From: Gammaproteobacteria bacterium
Lineage (GTDB): Bacteria > Pseudomonadota > Gammaproteobacteria > UBA4575
Direction: 5' to 3'
NCBI GenBank assembly: GCA_027297825.1
Contig: JAPUHH010000100.1
Span: 1 to 16,930 of the forward strand
DNA: 16,930 nt
In this document: positions 6,152 to 13,624 of the stretch, piece by piece
Position numbering within the stretch: position 1 is the stretch's first letter
Layout of the letters: every line of letters begins with the position of its first letter
Program-made: the position numbers and the translations under genes
Notes under the pieces: model-generated
Told to the model about the DNA's origin: nothing
Seen by the model: only the letters and a program-made list of their open reading frames with translations
The model's database searches: none

Positions 6152-8560
6152 CTAGTCTATGTACTTAGCAATGCGGAAGCCAACATCTACACGTTTTTTA
6201 TTATTTCTATCACGATAACTGAGGCGTGTATTGCTAATATCGCCTCGCATCCAAGAAGCTCCACGAATTACATGGCTACTTCCAGTGGCGGGGCCTATAG
6301 GATTGATAAATACTTCCCCACTTAAGCTAGGATAAATACTGTGGTAATCATGGGACCATTCAGCCACGTTGCCATCCAGGTCAAAAATGCCGAAGCGGTT
6401 GGCCCTAAAAGAGCCTACGGGGGCCGCAGTTGCAAACCCATCGTTATAGTTATCAATGACGATGTCGAGAATGTTAGATGCAGATTGATCGGCATAATTA
6501 CTCAATACCTGCACAGGTGGGAAAGTATCGCCCCAGCCATATTTTTGCGTAGCGCTGCCATCGCCTTGTATACGTGCAACCCATGCCCACTCCGTTTCAG
6601 TGGGCAATCGATAACCAGAGGGGATCGGTTGTACGGTAATAATTTTGCCACCTTGTTCTTGGTACACTTTTTCTAAACCGCTTTTTTCACTAAGCCAATT
6701 GCAATAACGCGCCGCTTCTTCCCAGCTTACATTGGCTACAGGTAAGTGAGGTATAGATAGATCATTGCCTTTGTAGGTTCCTGAGCTATGAGTAGGGATA
6801 AAATCTGCAAATTGAGCATTAGTAACTTCTGTTGTACTTATATAAAAGGGCCGCTGTAATTCAACTATGTGTAAGGTTTCATTGGAGCGTTGCCCTTGTT
6901 CGCGGCGAGGAGCGCCCATAGAAAATTTTCCAGCAACTATTAATCTTAATTCCTGACCTTGATGAGTACGAATTAAACTAGGTTTGTCAATATTGGCTGC
7001 ACTGGTTATTCGATTTAAAGTTACATTTAAGACTTGAGGTGAAGCAGCCGTCGGTGTGATCATTCTTTCAAAAACTTCATAACCTGATTTTCTGATCTCC
7101 ATGCGGTGAGTTGCACTAGGTAAAGATAACCTTACAGTGCCGCTTCCGACAAACTTGCCGTTTATAAATATTTCTGAATCCTTGGGTTCAACATTTAAAA
7201 TCACAGTTCCAAGTATTGCTTCAAGTTTTGCAGATAATGTTTGTTGTTCGCTTGGTTTTAGTGTGACTGTTTGTTGATTCATCCTGAATCCAGATTTTGA
7301 AAGAATAATAGAATGTTGAATGTTTGGGTTAAGACGTATAGTCAAAGGAGTAATCCCTTGCTCAACTCCAGCAATAGAAACACTGGCCTTTGGCGGCGTG
7401 CTAGTAATGACTAAATGACTAGGACTGCTAAATAATTCTGCTGTTGGAAGCTGTAATGGCTCATTTGCAACTACAGCAAAATCTGTTGTATATGGAAGAT
7501 AGTCCGGATGACGCAATTCAAGATTATAATTTCCAGCTAATAAATCTAGATTCATAGGCGTTGTACCTTTATTTACTCCATTTAACCAAACCTCTGCATC
7601 TATAGGCTTAGAATTAATAGAAACATCCGCCCAATTTGGCAACAGCGTTATGGCTAAGTTCTGGTGATTTTCTTTTCCTTCAATATTTAATTGAGTTGAA
7701 TAGGGTTGATAACGTTCTGCATGTGCCTCTAGTGAGTATGTGCCAGCTGTAAGTTCTAGGTCATTTATAGGTGTAGGCCCATATTTATGACTATTGATTA
7801 AAATTAGTACACCATTATCTGGTTGGCTCGTTATAGATAAATAGCCGGGTTTTTTATTTAGTGTAAAGGTAAGCGATTGGGATTGATGTTTGGTAACATT
7901 TATTTCTTTTTGTAAAGGGTAGTAACCAGTTTTAGTGACCTCTAGGGAATACTTTCCTGGTTGCACAAGATAGCGGCCTTTGATTTTAAGTGGCCAGATT
8001 TTTCCACTTAGGGCAACCGCATCGGGCGTAGGCTCTACCTCAATGAGCAAAGTCTTTGTTGTAAATACATATGCAATTATTAACGCTAATAGTACGAAGC
8101 ATGTCAATCCAAGTAATAGTACTAAGCGTTTAAAAGTTTTATTGTCTTGCGAGTCTGTAGGTATGCTGGGCAAAGGAATGGGTTCAATTAAATCACCGTG
8201 CGTAGCAATGCTGTAATTATTTTCAACTAGATGCGATTGGTCATCGTATAAAGATATAGACAGTATGTCGCCGATAATTTCGCAATGAAAGATAGAATCC
8301 TCAATTTGTAATATGTCATCGTGTTGAATTTCTTGTTGGCCCGTTACTTGGTCACTATTAATTAAGATTTTTGCGGTTTTATCTTCCGGGTCAATGAAAG
8401 CACGGCTTACAATAATGATTAAAAATGCGGTAGTGGAAGTTTCATTGCCACTATTGATATATATGTCGGCTCCTGGTTGAGAGCCAATCGCTAAAGGAAA
8501 ATCCGCATGTGTGAAAAATCTAGGCCCCCTTGCATCGCTTATACAAACTTGTTTGATCAT
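6152..8560 (-). CDS. FHA-like / TM / five PEGA / SUMF1-like (formylglycine-generating enzyme family) protein
   Basis: This is an 802-residue modular protein. Residues 1-105 look like an FHA-type beta domain (LAIGSQPGADIYI, then KILINSDQVTG, then DDILQIEDSI). A single transmembrane helix spans 145-166. Five consecutive PEGA-type repeats occupy about 168-236, 238-308, 309-378, 380-448 and 450-517, each built on 'V-x-I-x-S-x-P...G-x-TP...L-x-x-G-x-Y-x-L'. The C-terminal domain (about 530-802) is SUMF1/FGE-like, with FSMGAPRREQGQ, FYISTTEVTNAQF, LPVANVSWEEAARYCNWLS, YRLPTETEWAW, DLDGNVAEWSHD, RGASW and GFRIA. The cysteine pair that formylglycine-generating enzymes use near the RGGS segment is absent (RGASWMRGDISNTRLSYRD), so sulfatase-activating activity is unlikely and a binding or scaffold role is favoured. 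The PEGA and SUMF1 parts should be periplasmic and the FHA-like part cytoplasmic. It lies 48 bases after the TPR gene, with a weak ribosome-binding site. Confidence 0.9.
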   Translation of the reverse strand: MIKQVCISDARGPRFFTHADFPLAIGSQPGADIYINSGNETSTTAFLIIIVSRAFIDPEDKTAKILINSDQVTGQQEIQHDDILQIEDSIFHCEIIGDILSISLYDDQSHLVENNYSIATHGDLIEPIPLPSIPTDSQDNKTFKRLVLLLGLTCFVLLALIIAYVFTTKTLLIEVEPTPDAVALSGKIWPLKIKGRYLVQPGKYSLEVTKTGYYPLQKEINVTKHQSQSLTFTLNKKPGYLSITSQPDNGVLILINSHKYGPTPINDLELTAGTYSLEAHAERYQPYSTQLNIEGKENHQNLAITLLPNWADVSINSKPIDAEVWLNGVNKGTTPMNLDLLAGNYNLELRHPDYLPYTTDFAVVANEPLQLPTAELFSSPSHLVITSTPPKASVSIAGVEQGITPLTIRLNPNIQHSIILSKSGFRMNQQTVTLKPSEQQTLSAKLEAILGTVILNVEPKDSEIFINGKFVGSGTVRLSLPSATHRMEIRKSGYEVFERMITPTAASPQVLNVTLNRITSAANIDKPSLIRTHQGQELRLIVAGKFSMGAPRREQGQRSNETLHIVELQRPFYISTTEVTNAQFADFIPTHSSGTYKGNDLSIPHLPVANVSWEEAARYCNWLSEKSGLEKVYQEQGGKIITVQPIPSGYRLPTETEWAWVARIQGDGSATQKYGWGDTFPPVQVLSNYADQSASNILDIVIDNYNDGFATAAPVGSFRANRFGIFDLDGNVAEWSHDYHSIYPSLSGEVFINPIGPATGSSHVIRGASWMRGDISNTRLSYRDRNNKKRVDVGFRIAKYID

Positions 8561-8608
8561 TTTAGACGGAATGTATTACTAACTATTTATTTAGAGTGGA
8601 TATTTGAA

Positions 8609-9544
8609 TCAGATAGGTTCTTCACAACGGATTGAAATGCTATTGCTGTCCATTTCGGCTGCAACTGTCAGTATTTTTCTAACATCTCGGAAACCAGCTC
8701 GTGAACCCACAATAGTATATTTTCCTGGTTTTAATTCGATTTTTTTATTTTCGAATTGGCCAAATTTTCCAACTTTAAAAATCACTACATCAGTTTGGTT
8801 ATCGGATTGTAATAGTATAGAAACGGGCTGTTTTGAAAGTTTCAGCAATCCTTCTAATTTGGTTGCCCGCTGGATAATATTATTTCCTGGATTGTCTAAA
8901 GAAGCAATTTCCTGTAATAAAACTTCTACTTGATTTGATATTTGCACCGAGCTTAAACGTTCTTTTCTTGCTAAATGATCATCAAGTTTGGTTAGTAGTG
9001 TAGCCCGTTGTTGATTACGCGCAACTCCATCGATAGCCAACGCAGAATTAGAGGCTAAGTCGAGTATTTGTTGGTAACTTTGTGCGGCAAAGCCCCAGTC
9101 TTCGTTACCTTCAAAGTGCTGAGCTTCAGCTGTTAAAGCCGAAATTTTTTCACTGTGTATGACTTGTTCAATTTTAGCGATGCCTTGATTTGGTTTATTA
9201 GAACTTGGTATTAATTTTCTCGCGGTTATAAATGCTCTACGGGCATCTTCAAACTGTCGTGCTTCTAATAAAGAAAAACCATTTGCAATTAAGCGTGAAA
9301 ATTTAATATTTGTTAATCTATGGGTAACTCTAGTTAATGCAGCTTTAGCTTCCTGAGATAGTGAATCTAATTCGACAGCTTGTTGATAGCTTAGCTTGGC
9401 ATCCTCTAGGCGATTCACGGCTTCAAAAATGCCACCTTTTTCAAGAAGTGCAAACAACTGCTGTAAGGTTTCAGCACGTTTTAGACCATTAAGTGCTTGA
9501 ATATTTTTCACATCAATCGATTTAGCAAGTTCGAAATGATGCAC
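8609..9544 (-). CDS. C-terminal half of the split TPR/PEGA protein
   Basis: This segment encodes 311 residues if translation restarts at GTG 9544. It contains at least three TPR-like helix pairs (for example AKLSYQQAVELD, ARQFEDARRAFITARKLIP, DWGFAAQSYQQILDLA) and a PEGA-like C-terminus at about 239-297. The only nearby AAGGAG lies 14 bases before the GTG, which is too far for efficient initiation. The true coding capacity continues upstream in frame to the tandem stops. Without a signal peptide this half would stay in the cytoplasm, while the intact protein would place it in the periplasm. Confidence 0.55.
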   Translation of the reverse strand: MHHFELAKSIDVKNIQALNGLKRAETLQQLFALLEKGGIFEAVNRLEDAKLSYQQAVELDSLSQEAKAALTRVTHRLTNIKFSRLIANGFSLLEARQFEDARRAFITARKLIPSSNKPNQGIAKIEQVIHSEKISALTAEAQHFEGNEDWGFAAQSYQQILDLASNSALAIDGVARNQQRATLLTKLDDHLARKERLSSVQISNQVEVLLQEIASLDNPGNNIIQRATKLEGLLKLSKQPVSILLQSDNQTDVVIFKVGKFGQFENKKIELKPGKYTIVGSRAGFRDVRKILTVAAEMDSNSISIRCEEPI

Positions 9545-9652
9545 CGCGGTTTCACGGTCTCCTTGTGTTAAGGCAAGCTCACCCTGTTGTAAGTGTTTAG
9601 CTAGTGTTGGGACAAGCTGATGTTCTAAATGATCTATGGAATTTATAGCTTG

Positions 9653-9658
9653 TTATTA
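9653..9658 (-). other. Tandem TAA TAA interrupting an otherwise continuous frame
   Basis: On the minus strand the codons read GAT ACA TAA TAA CAA GCT ATA AAT. The frame before and after encodes TPR sequence. Two adjacent stops make efficient readthrough unlikely and a single base-call error insufficient, since one substitution cannot explain both. Confidence 0.85.
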
Positions 9659-10132
9659 TGTATCGATAGCTTCTAGGTAAAGTTTTTTTCTGTAATACTC
9701 ATCACCTGTCATGCCTAAAGCAGTCGCTTGTACAAACTCATCAGCCGCCCATTTGGTAATCCCTTGTGCTTGCAAGCTCTCTTGTTGCTTTATTATTTGT
9801 AGTAAAAGTTTTTCAGCTTGCAACCTAAGTTCATCGCGTTCTTCTGCGGATATGCTTGGCTTGGCTTCTTGTATGGGTTCAGGCGCCTTAGGTGACGGGG
9901 GCGAGTGTATTGGAGTTTCTACAGAGAGCGGCGCAGAGATTTTATGTTTAGAAACGTATTTAGGCAGGAATAAAAAAACAGCAATCCCACACAGGATAAG
10001 AATTACAAACGCTAGCCATGCAGTGGATAATTTTCTCGTTGCTGTTTGCTTTAGCTCAGAATCAACCTCGGTTTGATTGTGCAGTGATTCGAAATCAATC
10101 GCTTCAATTGGAGTAGGATCCTTTTTATGCAT
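9656..10132 (-). CDS. N-terminal half of the split TPR/PEGA protein
   Basis: This open segment encodes 158 residues from ATG 10132. It has an acidic cytoplasmic N-terminus, one TM helix (AWLAFVILILCGIAVFLFLP), a Pro/Ser-rich periplasmic linker, and the beginning of a TPR region ending in YLEAIDT before TAA TAA. If translated as such it would be a membrane-anchored stub without its ligand-binding part. The ribosome-binding site is weak. See the entry for the full split gene. Confidence 0.6.
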   Translation of the reverse strand: MHKKDPTPIEAIDFESLHNQTEVDSELKQTATRKLSTAWLAFVILILCGIAVFLFLPKYVSKHKISAPLSVETPIHSPPSPKAPEPIQEAKPSISAEERDELRLQAEKLLLQIIKQQESLQAQGITKWAADEFVQATALGMTGDEYYRKKLYLEAIDT

Positions 10133-10219
10133 TGCACATACACACTAAGCTACTTTTTAATAAATTTTAAATCGTTGTAATATTGTATGAACATTAGTGC
10201 ACGTGGTAAATTGTTAGCT

Positions 10220-11410
10220 TTAGAGCTGGACGCTGCCTGTTGCGCCATCTTCGTAAGCGAAACCTGTCTCATGTATATAAATTTCGTGTAATAATTCACG
10301 CCATTTTTGGTATTGTTCTTCTATAGAACCGGTGAGTTCAACTGTACGTCCTTGTATTTCTACAACCAGAGGGCTCACCTCTGCTTGTAGTGAATCACCA
10401 AGCTCACGAATGGCATCATTATGGATTTCAGCTTCTTCGCTAATATCCATACCATGCTTATATAAAAGTGCTCCTGTCGTAAATAATCCGGTTCCTCCTC
10501 TTAAAAAGCCAGCTATCATTACTAAGGCAGCAACCGCTTTTGTTTGATTGGCGCGCCGTTCCACCATACGGCGTTGTTCAGCTTCAATGAAGTAATATTT
10601 GCGCCAGTTTTCATATGGGTCCCACATTTCATTATAAAAGTTAGAGTAATGTTCATTAATTGTGTCGATGAACAAAAATTCACGCTCTCTAACTTTGCGC
10701 ACGCGATCGAGCTGTGGGTCATCATTGGCAGGTAATCGTATAATAGTACTCTGTCCATCAAGGCTAGTTGTTACATAGCTTGTAAATGGGTCTGGCGAGA
10801 CACCTGCTGCATATCGTAATTCCGAGGTGTTGCGAATCGTTACTAGCTCACTTTCAGTCAACTTCTTGCGATGTCGATAAATATCATTCGCAATACGGTT
10901 GTATACATACTGATAAACATCTCTACCAGGTTTTGCATAAATATAGGTCTCTTCGTCAGCAACTGTTTTGTAAGTTTTTTGGAACCATAATTGGCCCCTA
11001 CTATCACTGACATCAATTTGTAAGGTTAATTTTTCTCCGTTGGAAGAGATTATTGTACCCAGCACTATTACATCTGTAATTTGAGATTCAGTAGGCAGTA
11101 CTCGTATTGCACCCCAGCCATTTGTGCGTTGCATAGTTTCTTTTAGATGGTATGCCATAAAGCGTGCTTCGGCTTTGCGTATATCATCATGTACACCTTC
11201 ATCTTCTTTTTGTTTTTCTGTTATCTCACCTTTCTCAAATAATAATATTCCCACATCGAGCAATTTGCTTTCTTGAAGTTGCGTGGTCTCGGTTTCTATT
11301 TCCTCTTCTGGATTAACTTTAACAGTGTTCGTTGCACAGCCACTAAACTGAAATGCGAAGATAAAAGTAAGTAGTAATGTATAGGGAAAGCAGGTCTTAT
11401 ATGTATTCAT
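10220..11410 (-). CDS. Envelope lipoprotein of the vWA cluster, unnamed family
   Basis: This 396-residue lipoprotein has a leader ending in FSGC (lipid-bearing Cys 25). Residues about 50-165 (LLDVGILLFEKG, then TNGWGAIRVLP, ITDVIVLGTIISSNGEKLTL, VSDSRGQLWFQKTYK) look like an alpha/beta domain of the kind seen in TolB-N/LpoB/CsgG-like lipoproteins; I offer this only as a resemblance. A charged middle segment is followed by a Gly-rich hydrophobic stretch (about 293-318) and a tail with VVEIQGRTVELTGSIEEQY and EIYIHETG that looks constrained. No Asp at +2 of the mature protein argues against inner-membrane retention. Its ATG overlaps the upstream stop as ATGA, so the two lipoprotein genes are translationally coupled. 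No established function is recognised. Confidence 0.75.
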   Translation of the reverse strand: MNTYKTCFPYTLLLTFIFAFQFSGCATNTVKVNPEEEIETETTQLQESKLLDVGILLFEKGEITEKQKEDEGVHDDIRKAEARFMAYHLKETMQRTNGWGAIRVLPTESQITDVIVLGTIISSNGEKLTLQIDVSDSRGQLWFQKTYKTVADEETYIYAKPGRDVYQYVYNRIANDIYRHRKKLTESELVTIRNTSELRYAAGVSPDPFTSYVTTSLDGQSTIIRLPANDDPQLDRVRKVREREFLFIDTINEHYSNFYNEMWDPYENWRKYYFIEAEQRRMVERRANQTKAVAALVMIAGFLRGGTGLFTTGALLYKHGMDISEEAEIHNDAIRELGDSLQAEVSPLVVEIQGRTVELTGSIEEQYQKWRELLHEIYIHETGFAYEDGATGSVQL

Positions 11411-12177
11411 GGTGAGACACTTGCAGGCTGTGCTCCTGAACTTACCTGTTGTTTCTTATATTTACGATATTCATCCCAAAGCTTATCGCGTAGTACGGGG
11501 TCTTGTTCTTTTTCGGCGGCCTCGCGCAGTTGCCTTGCAACGACATCATCATCATTGCCATTAGGTACATTATCCGGTGCATTGCCGCGATTACCTTGCC
11601 CTTGTCCACCGCTATTGTCTTCATTACTGTCATTAACTTGTCCGCCAGCACTGGATTTTTTCTGCTGAGATTCCGCATTAGCAAGCTGCTCATCTTGTTG
11701 ACCTGGTTCTTGATATTCACCTGGCTCACCTTCATTTTCTTCTTCCTCGGAGTCGAATTCTTCTTGCTGTTCCATGGCATCACGCTGTGCAGCGCGTGCT
11801 TGTTTTTCAAGTTCTGCTTTTTCAAGTTCTTCATGTAGTTGCTTATCATAACCTTGTAGTTCTTCTTCAAGCTGCTTATCTAACACCGCTACCATTTCTT
11901 CCTCGGTTTGTACGTTAGCAGGTGCGTCTTTTTGTTGTTCTTTATTGGGTGCTGATTTGTCCTGTTGCTCTGTGGCTGCATCTTTTTCATTTCCCTGTGT
12001 CTGTTGCGCAGATGCTTCAGACTCATTTTCTGACTGGCTTTCAGATTGGTTCTCGGTTTCGCTAGGTGATGAAGAACTAGGTTCAGGACTAGGGATTTTT
12101 GGCATTCCTCCAGACGAGGAAGTGCTACAAGCGCTGATGAGTGTGCAAAGTATAAAAACTAAAATCAGCTGATACAT
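11407..12177 (-). CDS. Acidic, Gln/Glu/Ser-rich lipoprotein, first gene of the vWA cluster
   Basis: This 256-residue lipoprotein has a short leader and the lipobox ISAC (Cys 17). Most of the chain is low complexity: a Ser/Glu/Gln stretch to about 95, a charged helical stretch (LDKQLEEELQGYDKQLHEE) and a Gly/Asn/Asp-rich linker. The ordered part is the C-terminus: DDDVVARQLREAAEKEQD followed by LRDKLWDEYRKYK, an amphipathic helical segment that looks like the functional end. Similar Gln-rich linkers occur in TPR/vWA operons of the Bat type, but I see no TPR here. It is the promoter-proximal gene of the cluster and overlaps the next gene by four bases. Codon-level GC in the linker is raised by Gln and Gly codons; this is compositional, not evidence of transfer. 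Confidence 0.8.
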   Translation of the reverse strand: MYQLILVFILCTLISACSTSSSGGMPKIPSPEPSSSSPSETENQSESQSENESEASAQQTQGNEKDAATEQQDKSAPNKEQQKDAPANVQTEEEMVAVLDKQLEEELQGYDKQLHEELEKAELEKQARAAQRDAMEQQEEFDSEEEENEGEPGEYQEPGQQDEQLANAESQQKKSSAGGQVNDSNEDNSGGQGQGNRGNAPDNVPNGNDDDVVARQLREAAEKEQDPVLRDKLWDEYRKYKKQQVSSGAQPASVSP

Positions 12178-12711
12178 TATATTTTCTGCTCTTTAATTCA
12201 GCTTCAAAGATTGATTCTCACTGAGTTTAAGTGTTCAAGCTAACACTATACGGCAATTGAAATAATGAAGGACAGTAATGTAGTAACTCATTGACCTAAT
12301 TGTTAACTACCTAATTCCTCAGCATTTTTTAAGCTTAATAAACCTTATTTTTCGTGCCCTCTCCATCCTGCTGCATCAGGTAAATAAGCCAACGCAGCAT
12401 GTTTAATAGTTAATAATCAGGCTCACAATTTTGTAGCTGATTAGGGAGTAAATTTGTTTACAAAATGTGACGTTACTCCTCTTATAATTGGGCTTGGGCT
12501 AGAACTTTTAATTGTGTTTAATGTCTTAATTAGTGTAAGGAAAGACCCCAAGCCAAGGATGGCGCCCTCTAACTTCTATCATTTGCGCTCTCTTCATAAT
12601 CCAAGTTCATCTACATTCCGCAGATCGCTAGTATTCATCAGTCTAAGAGCTGAAATTTAGTTATTTTTAAGTGACAAGCGGTTCGATTAGTAATTGAAGG
12701 GTTCATAATAG
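12178..12711. other. Gene-poor region upstream of the vWA cluster
   Basis: This stretch should contain the promoter of the minus-strand cluster, but I found no convincing -35/-10 pair. A TATAGT hexamer on the minus strand at 12250-12245 lacks a good -35 at 16-18 bases. A plus-strand open frame from a TTG at 12454 to 12660 encodes 68 residues with no recognisable domain and is probably not a gene. GAAGGG near 12696 may be the relic ribosome-binding site of the decayed desaturase gene. Confidence 0.5.
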
Positions 12712-13515
12712 TTAGAGTTATTAAATGAGCATGAAGCCTACGCTCGCGTAACTAGCTTTATCATTGCATTTGCCGCGATTGCAATATGGGGGATTTTGGT
12801 GCCTCGCCTAGTATGGCAATGTTCGGGAACTGTGCGTTGGCCTAACAATCTGCGCATCACTCATATCAACACGCTAATCTTTAGCTTAACCATCCTACTA
12901 GTATAAATCTCAATATTGGTCATTGCACAACAGCAACATTTTGGGTTGCTGAGTTGTGTAGAGCTACCTTTAGGAGCGGCAATTATTATTGCCATACTAA
13001 TGCTAGTTCTGGCGTTGTACTTTCAGCACTTAGCATTTCACCATGTGCATTTTTTATGGCGACCAAATTGCATGCATCACGCAGACTTAGGTTTCGGTGT
13101 CACTATAGGAAACCATTTTGATCCTATCGAAATGATACTGCCAACCATATTTAAGATGGCTGTGATTTTATTATTAGGTGCACCCATAGTTGCAGTGATT
13201 ATTTTTTAAGTTTTATTAAATGCAACTTCTTTGCTTAATCATGCTAATAGTTATATTCCAAAAAAAGTATCAAATATTACGGTTATTTTTAATTTCCCCC
13301 GATATGCATCGAATGCATCATTCAGTTGTGCTCGCTGAGAAAAATAGTAATTTTGGTTTTAACCTTCCCTGGTGGGGCTATATTTTTAGAACTTATCGAA
13401 CGCAACCTCAAGCTGGGTATCTAAACATGACGACTGGTATTGAGCTGTTTCTAACTCTCGTGGACCATGGTTAGATCGTTTATTAATGCAGCCATTTAGG
13501 AAATCATCTAAATAA
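12712..13515 (+). pseudogene. Sterol desaturase / fatty acid hydroxylase family pseudogene
   Basis: Conceptual translation with corrections gives a nearly full-length (about 265-residue) integral-membrane di-iron hydroxylase. Recognisable parts are ARVTSFIIAFAAIAIWGIL, LALYFQHLAFHHVHFLWR, MHHADLGFGVTIG, MILPTIFKMAVILLLGAP, VLLNATSLLNHAN, ISPDMHRMHHS, NFGFNLPWWGYIFRTYRTQP and PWLDRLLMQPF. Lesions visible are TAA at 12904-12906; TAA at 13207-13209, where family members usually have Glu before VLLNATS; one extra A in the A7 run at 13260-13266; and a one-base loss in the T run near 13448-13450. Two His metal ligands also look replaced: the first His of the HxxHH box (PNCMHH) and the His of the F-H-P-x-E box (HFDPIE). 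No clear start codon remains. With four inactivating changes plus ligand loss, decay is real rather than sequencing error. Confidence 0.85.
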
Positions 13516-13557
13516 AGTTTAAAAAAATAAAATGTTTCTATTTGGTTTGTAATACTC

Positions 13558-13584
13558 TTGTTCAGGTTAAGGTCTAATTATAGT
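13558..13584 (+). promoter_or_regulatory. Possible sigma70-type promoter for the Grx-AhpF fusion gene
   Basis: TTGTTC at 13558-13563 and TATAGT at 13579-13584 are separated by 15 bases, shorter than ideal. The -10 lies about 40 bases before the start codon. Nothing else upstream is better. Confidence 0.25.
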
Positions 13585-13624
13585 TTATGGTTCAGTTAAG
13601 CTTTCTAACTAGAGAGAGGATGAA

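Larger units (their letters stand above)
8609..10132 (-). pseudogene. TPR/PEGA membrane protein split by tandem in-frame TAA TAA codons
   Basis: Two open segments, 10132-9656 and 9544-8609, lie in the same frame and together make 508 codons. They are separated only by TAA TAA at 9658-9653 plus in-frame sequence that still reads as TPR (QAINSIDHLEHQLVPTLAKH and onward). The stops fall exactly where a TPR helix should continue: EAIDT, two codons, then QAI keeps normal TPR spacing. Domains are a cytoplasmic N-terminus, one TM helix (about 37-57), a Pro-rich linker, several TPR units, and a C-terminal PEGA-like domain (VVIFKVGKFG, then ELKPGKYTIVGSRAGF). There is no net frameshift and no other internal stop. 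Either the gene is recently inactivated, or the halves are made separately, or the assembly is wrong here. TAA is an ordinary terminator for neighbouring genes, so code reassignment is excluded. Confidence 0.75.

Noticed and set aside
9653..9658. Reassigned TAA codon or programmed readthrough in the TPR gene.
   Set aside because: Several neighbouring genes end normally in TAA, so the code is standard. Two tandem stops would make readthrough very inefficient.
10544..11010. Plus-strand open frames inside the second lipoprotein gene.
   Set aside because: They are antisense to a well-supported lipoprotein gene and encode no recognisable domain.
12454..12660. Plus-strand open frame of 68 codons starting with TTG.
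   Set aside because: It has no recognisable domain and a composition like noncoding sequence; GGGAG lies nearby but the frame has no other support.
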